A stretch of 26,837 nucleotides of DNA from the NCBI GenBank assembly GCA_040757115.1, contig JBFLYA010000029.1, forward strand, positions 1 through 26,837, written 5' to 3'. The notes under the pieces are model-generated. The model saw only the letters and a program-made list of their open reading frames with translations. It was not told where the DNA came from and searched no databases. The translations under genes were made by a program, and so were the position numbers. Of the stretch, positions 1-8,300 are shown one piece after another; within the stretch, counting starts at the first letter, position 1; every line of letters begins with the position of its first letter. The stretch is from a bacterium (GTDB taxonomy: Bacteria > UBA9089 > CG2-30-40-21 > SBAY01).

Positions 1-10
1 ATAGTGAGTG

Positions 11-85
11 AATTACAAAATTCCAAATCACAAATTCCAAATTACAAATAAATTCCAATGACCAAAAATCAAAATTCCAAACAAA
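11..85. repeat. AT-rich dispersed-type repeat, left arm of an inverted pair
   Basis: This is a tandem-like series of variants of AAATTCCAAATT and CAAATAAATTCCAA. The 14-mer at 45-58 is the exact reverse complement of 264-277 in the right arm. Similar sequences recur between genes in many uncultivated bacterial genomes (general knowledge, not checked here). No protein-coding character is seen. Confidence 0.75.
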
Positions 86-137
86 AGAAGGAGAAGTGCT
101 TTTCAATGAGGCAATAGAATTAAAGAAGAGTTATATT

Positions 138-153
138 CCCCTCTTGAGAGGGG
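138..153. repeat. GC-rich hairpin CCCCTC-TTGA-GAGGGG
   Basis: A perfect 6-bp stem (CCCCTC/GAGGGG) with a TTGA loop stands out in AT-rich surroundings. No T-run follows it on either strand, so it is not a classical terminator. The downstream GTTAGAGGTGTGTCC resembles a widespread intergenic repeat of the type CCCTCTTGAGAGGGGTTAGGGG (from memory). It sits between the two arms of the AT-rich inverted repeat. Confidence 0.6.
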
Positions 154-247
154 TTAGAGGTGTGTCCTTCAATTATTGAAAAACCTAAATCTGACATTAT
201 TGAGCAAAATATTCAACTCCCTTTAACAAAATTGATAAAGCAATAGG

Positions 248-326
248 TTTTGGAATTTGGTGTTTGGAATTTATTTGGAATTTGGTGCTTATTTGAGATT
301 TGGTGCTTGGGATTTGGGATTTTTTA
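248..326. repeat. AT-rich dispersed-type repeat, right arm of an inverted pair
   Basis: Variants of TTTGGAATTTGG, TTTGGTGCTTGG and TTTGGGATTTTT follow one another. The segment at 264-277 is the exact reverse complement of 45-58 in the left arm; the rest matches imperfectly. A 60-codon plus-strand open frame overlapping it reads as low-complexity Phe/Trp/Gly/Leu, an artefact of the repeat. Confidence 0.75.
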
Positions 327-410
327 CTTATTCACCCTGAGTAAAATTTTGACTAATAACTGCTATATCTCACGCAGAATACAAACACGGCTACCATCTA
401 TCTCTCTTCT

Positions 411-445
411 GTCTATAGTCTATGGTCTATAGTCTTTGGTCTTAC
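411..445. repeat. Five-copy 7-bp tandem repeat (GTCTATA-like)
   Basis: The plus strand reads GTCTATA, GTCTATG, GTCTATA, GTCTTTG, GTCTTAC without gaps. The last unit ends one base before the TAA stop (446-448, minus strand) of the PorV-like gene, so the gene's 3' untranslated region begins inside this microsatellite. Confidence 0.9.
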
Positions 446-1402
446 TTAAAACTTAGCCGATAATGAGAAGCGATGGTTGTATCTTTCTGACCCAGAGATG
501 TTATCTTTGAAGTCAGAAAATCTATCGGGGCCAAATGAGTAGTCTAATTGAAGATTAATTGTTTTTGCAGGAAAGATAAAACCTAAGCCGCCGGTAACAT
601 AACTATCAAATACTCCAGCTCTTATCCCTAAATTCTCTTTCATCCAATATTCTAACCCTGCGTATATCTTTGTCTTATGATTATCTTCAACCTGGCTTAA
701 ATCTGTAGCTATAATTAATTTATTCCCAAAAAACTTTCCACTCACACCTAATTTCACCGCTATGGGTAATCTATCTGTATGGTCAGTCTCCCATTTAAGG
801 TAACTGCGGACATCCTGTAACATTAATCCTGCTTTAAATTTATCTGAAATATCATATAACGCTCCGATATCTAAACCTAATCCACTTGCCTTACTTCTCC
901 CTTTTGGATTTGCCTGCGATGGATTCATCTGTTGAGTTAGATATTTCAGGTTAACGCCAAGGGATAATTTATCAGTCTTTTCCCAGGCACAAGAAAACAT
1001 AAATGTATTCTCTCTATCATCAAATCTACCTAATTCTATGTCCTGGTTATTTTTTTTAACAATCTCCCGTAAATCTTCTACACCAAAGTTTATCACGGAA
1101 ATACCTATAGTTTGATTTTCAAGCGGGACTACATAATTCAAGAAATTATACTTACGGTCAAGGGACATTAAAGAGGTCATTGAGGTCATTTCGCGTTGAG
1201 ATAGTTGCACCAATCCTGCGGGATTCCAGTAAGTTGCAGAGGCATCATCACAAACCGCGACATAAGCTCCGCCCATACCAAGTGCCCTTGCCCCTACGCC
1301 TATCCGTAGATACCGTGCCGCCTGGCCTGCATCTCCAGTTTCTGCATAAATAACACACGGTAAACAACAAATTATGATTAAAGTTATAAGTAACCGTTTC
1401 AT
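446..1402 (-). CDS. PorV/PorQ-family outer-membrane beta-barrel protein
   Basis: Predicted 318-residue outer-membrane barrel of the PorV/PorQ (UPF0164-like) group. In Bacteroidota, PorV is the shuttle protein of type IX secretion that delivers cargo to the attachment complex. Residues 1-20 form a signal peptide (Lys-Arg start, hydrophobic core, CVIYA before the cleavage site). The family's N-terminal signature follows: GARALGMGGAYVA at about 37-49 and YWNPAGL at 58-64. The remainder alternates amphipathic strands with polar turns and ends in an aromatic residue (SLSAKF), as outer-membrane barrels do. I chose the ATG at 1402, not the in-frame GTG at 1411, because AAGGTGAT at 1407-1414 is a strong Shine-Dalgarno sequence that overlaps that GTG and lies at normal distance from the ATG. 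The gene is codirectional with the giant repeat gene, two genes downstream. Whether it is true PorV or a PorQ/UPF0164 relative is not certain. Confidence 0.86.
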   Translation of the reverse strand: MKRLLITLIIICCLPCVIYAETGDAGQAARYLRIGVGARALGMGGAYVAVCDDASATYWNPAGLVQLSQREMTSMTSLMSLDRKYNFLNYVVPLENQTIGISVINFGVEDLREIVKKNNQDIELGRFDDRENTFMFSCAWEKTDKLSLGVNLKYLTQQMNPSQANPKGRSKASGLGLDIGALYDISDKFKAGLMLQDVRSYLKWETDHTDRLPIAVKLGVSGKFFGNKLIIATDLSQVEDNHKTKIYAGLEYWMKENLGIRAGVFDSYVTGGLGFIFPAKTINLQLDYSFGPDRFSDFKDNISGSERYNHRFSLSAKF

Positions 1403-1406
1403 TTTA

Positions 1407-1414
1407 ATCACCTT
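1407..1414 (-). promoter_or_regulatory. Ribosome binding site deciding the start of the PorV-like gene
   Basis: AAGGTGAT on the minus strand matches the anti-Shine-Dalgarno consensus AAGGAGGTGAT in its 3' portion. It ends 4 bases before the ATG at 1400-1402. Starting at the upstream GTG would put this element inside the coding sequence. Confidence 0.7.
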
Positions 1415-1422
1415 CTTTTTTT

Positions 1423-1450
1423 AACCACGAATTGCACGAATTTTACGAAT
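1423..1450. repeat. 9-mer array, left inverted arm of the GxxExxY cassette
   Basis: The plus strand reads AACCACGAATTGCACGAATT and continues TTACGAAT, that is three degenerate CACGAATTN units. Its reverse complement matches 1999-2026 at 26 of 28 positions, so the two segments are inverted arms around the GxxExxY gene. Confidence 0.9.
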
Positions 1451-1575
1451 TTTTTTATATATCACTCATCCTTCTGAAAAAACATATCTTTCATTACTCT
1501 GCATAGTGCACTAAATCTCTCACTCCCGATTGCTCACCACTGAACACTACAATTACTTTCCCTCCCTTCATTTTT

Positions 1576-1608
1576 AATTCGCTTAATTCGTGTAATACGA
1601 ATTTTTTT
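1576..1608. repeat. Internal 9-mer array with hairpin at the 3' end of the GxxExxY gene
   Basis: The plus strand reads TAATTCGCT, TAATTCGTG, TAAT, in the same orientation as the right arm. It contains the hairpin AATTCGT-GTAAT-ACGAATT (1585-1603) followed by T residues to 1608. It also shares TACGAATTTTTTTAT with the left arm region (1444-1458). The hairpin plus T-run resembles a weak terminator for plus-strand transcripts; in the gene's own direction it has no T-run. Confidence 0.75.
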
Positions 1609-1990
1609 ATTTTATAATCCGTTTATATTCTAATGATGGTAATCCATAATTTATTATTATTCCCAATCTTAATCCTGTTGCTTTTAAATAATTATGCACT
1701 TGAGCCTCATCAATTTCTGTAATACCTTTATTAGTTGCTTTATTTTCTACAAGAATCTCTTTTTCTATAAGATAATCGGCTCTAAATTGTTTTTCTAATT
1801 TTTTCCCTTTATAAAATATTGGTAATTCTTTTTGATATTCAAAATACAGACCACTTCTCTCTAATTCAATACCAAAGGCTTCATCATACACTGATTCAAG
1901 GAATCCATAACCTAACTCCCTATGTACTTCCATCGCTGACCCAACTACTTTATAAGAAAGTTCCCTATAGATTATTTTTTCTTCCTTCAT
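1607..1990 (-). CDS. GxxExxY protein (PD-(D/E)xK nuclease-like fold)
   Basis: Complete 127-residue member of the GxxExxY family, whose biochemical role is not established; profile comparisons place it in the PD-(D/E)xK nuclease superfamily. The naming motif is G29-F-L-E32-S-V-Y35. A nuclease-like core follows with D72, then E82-N-K84 (spacing D-x9-ExK) in the ADYLIEKEILVENKA stretch. The conserved C-terminal segment EAQVHNYLKATGLRLGIIINYG covers about 95-116. The length is normal for the family. The ATG at 1990 is preceded directly by AAAGAAG, a weak and very close ribosome site; the next in-frame Met (residue 20) would remove the first conserved helix, so 1990 is preferred. The gene lies 38 bases after the giant gene's stop and is bracketed by inverted 9-mer arrays, which suggests independent arrival between the giant gene and the PorV-like gene. 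I see no reason to link it functionally to secretion. Confidence 0.93.
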   Translation of the reverse strand: MKEEKIIYRELSYKVVGSAMEVHRELGYGFLESVYDEAFGIELERSGLYFEYQKELPIFYKGKKLEKQFRADYLIEKEILVENKATNKGITEIDEAQVHNYLKATGLRLGIIINYGLPSLEYKRIIK

Positions 1991-1998
1991 CTTCTTTA

Positions 1999-2026
1999 AT
2001 TCGTATAATTCGTGTAATTCGTGGTT
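1999..2026. repeat. 9-mer array, right inverted arm of the GxxExxY cassette
   Basis: On the minus strand this reads AACCACGAATTACACGAATT then ATACGAAT, with CACGAATTA, CACGAATTA, TACGAATTA as consecutive 9-bp units. It begins 2 bases after the giant gene's TAA and ends 8 bases before the ATG of the GxxExxY gene. It is inverted relative to 1423-1450 (26 of 28 identical). Confidence 0.9.
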
Positions 2027-2028
2027 CT

Positions 2029-2390
2029 TTATCGAATCACGGCAATCTTACCAAGTTTCGACATCGTCTTACCTTCGTTGTTGGAGATTATCATTCTAAA
2101 GATATAGACGCCATTAGCTACTTCTTTACCAACATCGTTTCTACCCTTCCATTCAATCTCAACTACCTGTTTAACTCCCTGAACAGTATTTCTTGAAGTA
2201 GAGGCTATGCCTGCTTTTTCCTCAGTCCACACCAGATCACCAGCAATATCATAAATATTCACGATTACTCTTAATCCGACGACTTGGGCGGTTGCATCTA
2301 ATACACCAACTATATCTGTTATACCATCATAAGTTGGGTTTGGACAGTTATAAGCATCGATTAAGTTAAAGTCTGTTGTCGTCCCATTCA
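2029..2390 (-). other. C-terminal FlgD-Ig / type IX sorting-like domain of the giant protein
   Basis: About the last 118 residues carry the hallmarks of the C-terminal domain that directs proteins to type IX secretion, related to the FlgD Ig-like fold: NCPNPTYDG at the start, VNIYDIAGDLVWTEE in the middle, then EWKGRNDVGKEVANGVYIFR, and a final GKIAVIR strand. The usual pattern is PNP...IYD..G.LV...W.G.ND.G..V.NGVY.Y.....G......K....R, and all parts are present in order. It follows a Pro-rich linker (SPAPPITPPLNG). Assignment as an actual secretion signal is inference, supported by the PorV-like gene nearby. Confidence 0.82.
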
Positions 2391-5300
2391 GAGGTGGAGT
2401 AATTGGCGGTGCAGGACTACCTTGTATGACGACAATAGGTCCTGTCATCGTCCCTCCTGTTGCTGAACCAACACACATCATCCCATCTTTTCCAATTGCA
2501 TTAAATAGATATGTATATGTGCCCGGTTCTGTAAAGCAAGGGAACACAATTCTATAATAACCATCCCATTTAGGTCCACTACCCGGAACTAAACTTAATG
2601 GGAAGGGACTACCAGCCATACGAACACCATCTTTATATAGCCAGAGATGGATATATTGAGGTTCATCACCATCTATATCATAATATCGAACTTTATAAGT
2701 AAATGAAGTTACATTTACTGTTCCATAATCAGGGTCAACTCCATCAGATGTAAATCCAGACTCACCTGTCCAGGTAAGTATTGGAGCATTGGTTACAGCA
2801 GGTCCAGTCTTATCTCCAGTAGCAGGTAATTTCACATCTAGATTAGCCGGATCATAAGCATTAATCCAATATTTATAACTTCCCGTCTGTAAAGTCGTAG
2901 TTGCCATATAAATTCCACAACTTTGCGTTCCAATTCCATCATTAAACCAGGTCATAGTTAAAGTAGCCACCTCATCACCATTCTTTTTAACATGCAATAG
3001 TGGATAGCCAGGTTTTGGCAGGTCATTATTCAAATCACGATATCTAACTTTGAAGGTAAAGATAGTTCCCGTTGTCCCCATTTCCGGGTCTAATCCATCA
3101 GATACATAACCACCTGTCCCTACCCATGATAATTCTGGTCTCCAATTACCTCCACCAGTAACTACAGGACCATAATTAGTAGAAGTAGGTGTTGCCATCT
3201 TCCGATATATATCCATTGCTTCAAAATAGTAGGAATAATTTGAGTTATTATATGGTAGTATTATTAGAGGATTAGAATATACCCTACCAGAACTAATATT
3301 TCCTCCATCATGATAAGGTAGTATCATTGGACTCCCTGGAATATCTACTCCACCAATTAATATATGAACCTTCGGATAGCCAGAATAAGGCACATTCCCT
3401 TCTGAATCTTGATATTTAACTGAGAAAGTATACCTGGTGCTTACATTACCACTAGGTGGATTCACATCACCATTAGATAATACTGGTGCACTATTAACAG
3501 CAGGTGCTATCTTCACTTGAATCCCTGCACCACCAGCTGTCAATCCTGTTATATCTTTTGCTTCAAATTGATAGGTATAGATACCTGTAGGTGCAGGTAA
3601 AGTAGTCCTTGTTTCATATAGGACACCCGCCGCATAAGTAACCGTTGCGGGACTTACTCTGGTTAACGGTAAGATTGTCTCAGCTCCTCCTGTAGTCTTG
3701 ATTTTTACCCGTGGATATCCGGCTAATGGTGCCTCATTATTCCCATCACTATATTTTACTCTATAGGTAAATATAGTGCTATCAGGCTCACCTTGTTCTG
3801 GGTCTAACCCATCATACAGATAGTTCCTTTCACCTGTCCATAACAAGAGCGGTGCGACAGGAGCATCAACCCCGGTCAATATAGGCCCAATATATTCTTG
3901 AGTTGGTGTTCCAAGAGCTAATACTCCATTTCTATCTTTTGCCGCAAAACGATATGTGTATGTCCCCGAATAAAGTAAACTGATAACAGTATAATATTCT
4001 ACTCCATTAACATAATCAATAGGAACTTTATACATCATCGGATAACCTATACCCTCATAAGGATACCCCGCTCCATTTCGACGGATATATACTTTTACAC
4101 CATCGGTAGGCGACGGAGGATCTCCATCAGTATCTTGATATATCACTTTAAAGGTAACTACTTTGGGTTTTGCACCAGTTTGAATATCCACCCCGCTTGT
4201 GCCATTATAAGGTGTTTGTGAAATAAAACTTAATACAGGTGGATTACTTATTTTAGGTCCTGTCTTTGTTCCCATTGGCTGAGATTGAGGATAAACTGAT
4301 GAAACTCCCTTTATATCCTTTACCTCAAATCTATATTTATAGTCTGTGCCCGTTAAGTATAATGGTAATTCTTTCTTATATAACTTACCATCTGTATAAG
4401 TTATATCTAATGGGTCATTATGGTCCATCACATAAGGGCTACCGGGCACGGGTTCATTATCACCTCTAAAAACATACAGTAATGGATAGCCACCTAATGG
4501 TGGGTCATTATCAGCATCGGTATATTTTACCAGATAAGTAAATGTATCTCCAGATTTACCTGTTTCTGGTTCAATACCATCATACAGATAATCAGTAATT
4601 CCTGCCCAGCTTAATACTGGTGGCTTACTAATTATTGGTCCAACCATCAAAGTCCAGGTTGGTGTGCCTTCAGCTGAAACTCCATTTATATTCTTTGCCT
4701 CAAATATATATGTATAAATACCCTGTAGAGTCAGTGGATATATCAGTGAATGTATCTGACCAGTCAGAGGGTTACCGGAAACATAGTACATTGGAAGTGT
4801 ATAGAGTAAGCTTCCCTCTCTATAAACCTTTACCCATACCCTATTGCCATATGGCAGGTTACCTGCGGAATCTTGATATTTTATCCGATAAGTATAAAGA
4901 TTATATGGAGAAGTACTTATCGGATAAACTCCACCTTCTTGGTAGTTAGGTTCACCCGTCCAACTCAAAATAGGTGGCAGACTAATCTTTGGACCTAAAT
5001 ATTGATATACTGGTGCACCAGCGGCATTACCACCCCAGCAATCTTTAGCCTCCATGCTATAGTAATAATTCCCTGTTGTTATCAATGTATTAGTTGCATA
5101 CACATAAACCGCACCACCTATCCAATCACCATCACCTGACTCTAATGTCATCGTCACCGTCGCCAATAAGGTTCTATCCGATTTATAAATATTTAATTGC
5201 GGATAACCTGGCATAGGATAATCATTATTAAAATCTTTATACAGCACTTTATAAGTAATTGTCGTTTCTGGTTTGGCAGAATTTGGATTAACACCATCAG

Positions 5301-8300
5301 TCCGATAACCATCCTGTTGTACCCAGCTCAATGATGGTATTCTATTTTGAGTTTGTTGATTTCCAACAGCAGGTCCTATTTGTCTCATTGTCGGACTACC
5401 AATGGCTATTCTACCGCCCTGATTCATTGCTTCAAATTTATGCGTATATGTGCCCGCTAAAGCTAATATTATTGTCTTTATCTGATAAACTTTACCATCA
5501 GTATAATCAGTATCACCTAGTGTTTCTTCGTAAAGTCCAGTAGTCACAAACAATTGATTTCCTAAATAGACATATAGCTTGGGATAACCTGGTGCTGGTC
5601 TTATATTCTCATAGTCAAAATATGTCACTTTGAAGGTAATATAAGAACCTACTATAGGATTCACGGGCAGTATCTCAGTTCCTGTAAGACAAGTTAGTCC
5701 AGGAAGAATTATAGGACCAGAGAATAGATTAGTAGGAGTCCCAATAGCTACCATTCCATAAATATCCGCCGCGGCAAATCTATATGTCCATGTCCCTTCT
5801 CCTAAACCTGTCATAGTACCTATATAAATACCATCAGATAATGTTCCACTACTTAACTGTAAATTAAGTGTTCCCGGATTACCACCTGGAGAAGTATATT
5901 GTGCCACTATATACGCTGGCATATTACCATCAGCATCAGAATATCTAATTCTGTAGGTAAATATCGTTTCATTATTACCATAAGTTGGTTCTAATCCTGG
6001 AGAGGCAAATGCAAGAACTGGAGCACGATTAATAAATGGTCCGTTCTGCCATAAAGTCGGGGTGCCACCTACTGGTTGACCATATGCTCTCGCTTCAATT
6101 CTGTAAGAATTCATCCCACCATAGTTAATACTCAATCTTGTTGTAAATGTAACTCCATATTCCCAATTTTCGCTATCTTGTATCATTTCATAATAAGTAG
6201 TTGTTCCACTTTGACTCATAAGATATAGTCGTATCAATTCAGGTCCAGTAGAACCTGTATATCTCACCTTAAATTCGAACATATCTCCTATCTGTCCAGT
6301 ATCGGGTTCTACGCCATCATCCGTATATCCTGGTGCTCCTAACCAACTAAGATATGGAAGGGTTACCACTGTTGGTCCTGAATTGATTAATGTTGGCGTT
6401 CCTTGTGCTTCTATAAATGTATCCGTTCCTATGGCTATTTGTACTTTAAATCTATGTGTATATGAACCTCTTACCAGAGAAGTCTCGGTACCATAAATCA
6501 CACCATCTCGATAAGGAGTTGCAGTTCCTCCCAGCAAGGAAATAGTACCCAGAGTATAAGTGGCATAGGGTAATCCATCTTTTTCTATAATCACTATTGG
6601 GCTATTTGTCCCAAATACTGGTGGCCGATTACTTGAATCTCGATACACTACCCGATAATTAAATAGCGTTCCCTCAGAGCCAACTTTTGGAGATACACCC
6701 GTATTGATATAGTCAGGTGCGCCTACCCAGCTAAGTGTTGGGAATTGTCCTACTCTTGGTCCCTCACGCCATACTCCTGAGACACCATTGGCTGGCGCTC
6801 CCCATTTATCATACGCCACAATATAATAGGAGTACATTCCATCTGGAAGGGTTGTTTGCTTTTCATATCGTGGAGCTGACCTCGGTAGATAACTATCTAT
6901 CTTTGTCATAGTCAATGAAGCATAAACATTAGCACCTTTATAAATAATCACCTTTGGATAGCCAGGTAATGGGTCATCATTATCAAAATCGTAATATCTT
7001 ATACGGTAAGTATAAATTGTAGTATTTAGACCCTCTTCTGGATTAAGTCCATCCTGTGTATAACCAGACTCTCCTGTCCATCGTAACTGAGGTGGTGAAG
7101 TTCGATAATAGACATTTTCAAATCTATATGTCCATGAACCGATATTTTCCTTATTCTGAACAATATCTGCCGCATAATACCCTGCCTGGTTAAATTGTGA
7201 CAGAGCAACTGTAACTGAGAATGTTCCCACATCAGATACAACCACTTCTGGATGTTCAGTCGGATTGCCACCTACCTTAATACTATTCATTAGTATAGTC
7301 GTTCCACCTGTCGTCCCATAGAATCCTGAACCTGTTATAGTACTTGTATTACCCGTTTGACCACTACCTGCACATGGATTCATTATAATCCACGGGACAA
7401 CCCTATAACTATCTGCAAATACAAATTCCTCGCCTGAGACTATCATATGAACCGTATAAGTTCCCCACGGCATCGCTGGTAATGTCAAAGTAGTTGTTGG
7501 TAAAATACCTCCTGGTTGAATAGTTATTGTGGCATGTTGTGCGGTAAATGCACCATTGAATTTAATAGAATTAGCACTTACGGTTGCTCCTTCCATAAAT
7601 CCTCTACCTGAAATCTGAGTAGTAGCACCTTCTTGTCCATGACCACCATCTGGATTTAAGAATATTCTGACCAGCGTAAAGGTAGTAGATGCTACTTCAC
7701 CTGTTATCAAACCACTGGCACTAATTACCACCGGACCAGGTATCTGAACATCAGCCATAAATTGCGTTGAGAATGTCCCATTATCAGAAGTTGTTGCACA
7801 AGATATGGTTGGATTACCACCAAAAGCTACCGTGATGAATTCACTCGCTCCAAAACCTGTTCCATACAAAATAACTTGAGTTGCCACAATACCGCTTCTC
7901 GGCGATACCACCACCCCACCTCTTATCTTAAATAGATTAATCATCTGCGAATTATCACTAATTACTGTAATTGTCTTTGTTCCAAAAGTTTGAGTATCAA
8001 CGGTAAATATCGCCGTAAAACTACCTTCCACTGCGGCTGCGGTTGAACAAATAGTTAGCGTCTGACCAAAGTGTATTGAGATATTCTCTCCTGACTTATA
8101 TCCTTGACCGGTAACGGTTATCAATCGTCCTACGGTCCCTTGTTGTGGTGTAACATAAGTCATCGGATTTATAAAGAAGTAGTCATAATCTTGACCTGAC
8201 TTTAATCCTAAAGCAATTATCGTGGTTGACCCATAAGGTTGCGTATCAACGGTAAAGGTTGTAGTAAAGGTACCATTTATCTTAGAAATAGTTATTGTAA

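Larger units (their letters stand above)
1..445. other. Gene-free intergenic patchwork of short repeats
   Basis: No credible gene is visible in either strand here. The stretch holds an imperfect inverted pair of AT-rich repeats (11-85 and 248-326), a GC-rich hairpin (138-153) and a heptamer tandem repeat (411-445) that abuts the stop codon of the PorV-like gene. A plus-strand open frame at 250-432 only translates the Phe/Trp/Gly-rich repeat and has no coding character. No rho-independent terminator with a clear U-run follows the PorV-like gene on the minus strand. Confidence 0.8.
1403..1606. other. Intergenic spacer between the GxxExxY and PorV-like genes
   Basis: About 200 bases without a gene. 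It holds the Shine-Dalgarno of the PorV-like gene, one 9-mer repeat array close to that gene (1423-1450), a second array overlapping the end of the GxxExxY gene (1576-1608), and between them a plain stretch with the short palindrome AGTGCACT near 1505. I could not find a convincing -35/-10 pair for the PorV-like gene. Confidence 0.7.

Noticed and set aside
94-178. Possible short plus-strand peptide across the CCCCTC hairpin (ending PLLRGVRGVSFNY)
   Set aside because: Fewer than 30 codons, and the PLLRGVRG reading is simply what this intergenic repeat gives in that frame.
250-432. Plus-strand open frame of 60 codons rich in Phe, Trp, Gly and Leu
   Set aside because: It translates the AT-rich TTTGGAATTTGG repeat and then unrelated sequence; no ribosome site, no recognisable protein, low complexity.
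1409-1411. GTG at 1411 as start of the PorV-like gene
   Set aside because: It is part of the Shine-Dalgarno AAGGTGAT that serves the ATG at 1402, and starting there adds three residues before a normal signal peptide.
1412-1606. Promoter for the PorV-like gene
   Set aside because: Several A/T-rich hexamers occur but no pair has acceptable spacing and match; not supportable by eye.
1819-2196. Plus-strand open frame of 125 codons
   Set aside because: It is antisense to the GxxExxY gene and to the end of the giant gene, both of which have clear family motifs.
7026-7271. Minus-strand open frame of 81 codons in another frame
   Set aside because: Overlaps the coding frame of the giant gene at a well conserved domain junction; composition is not protein-like.
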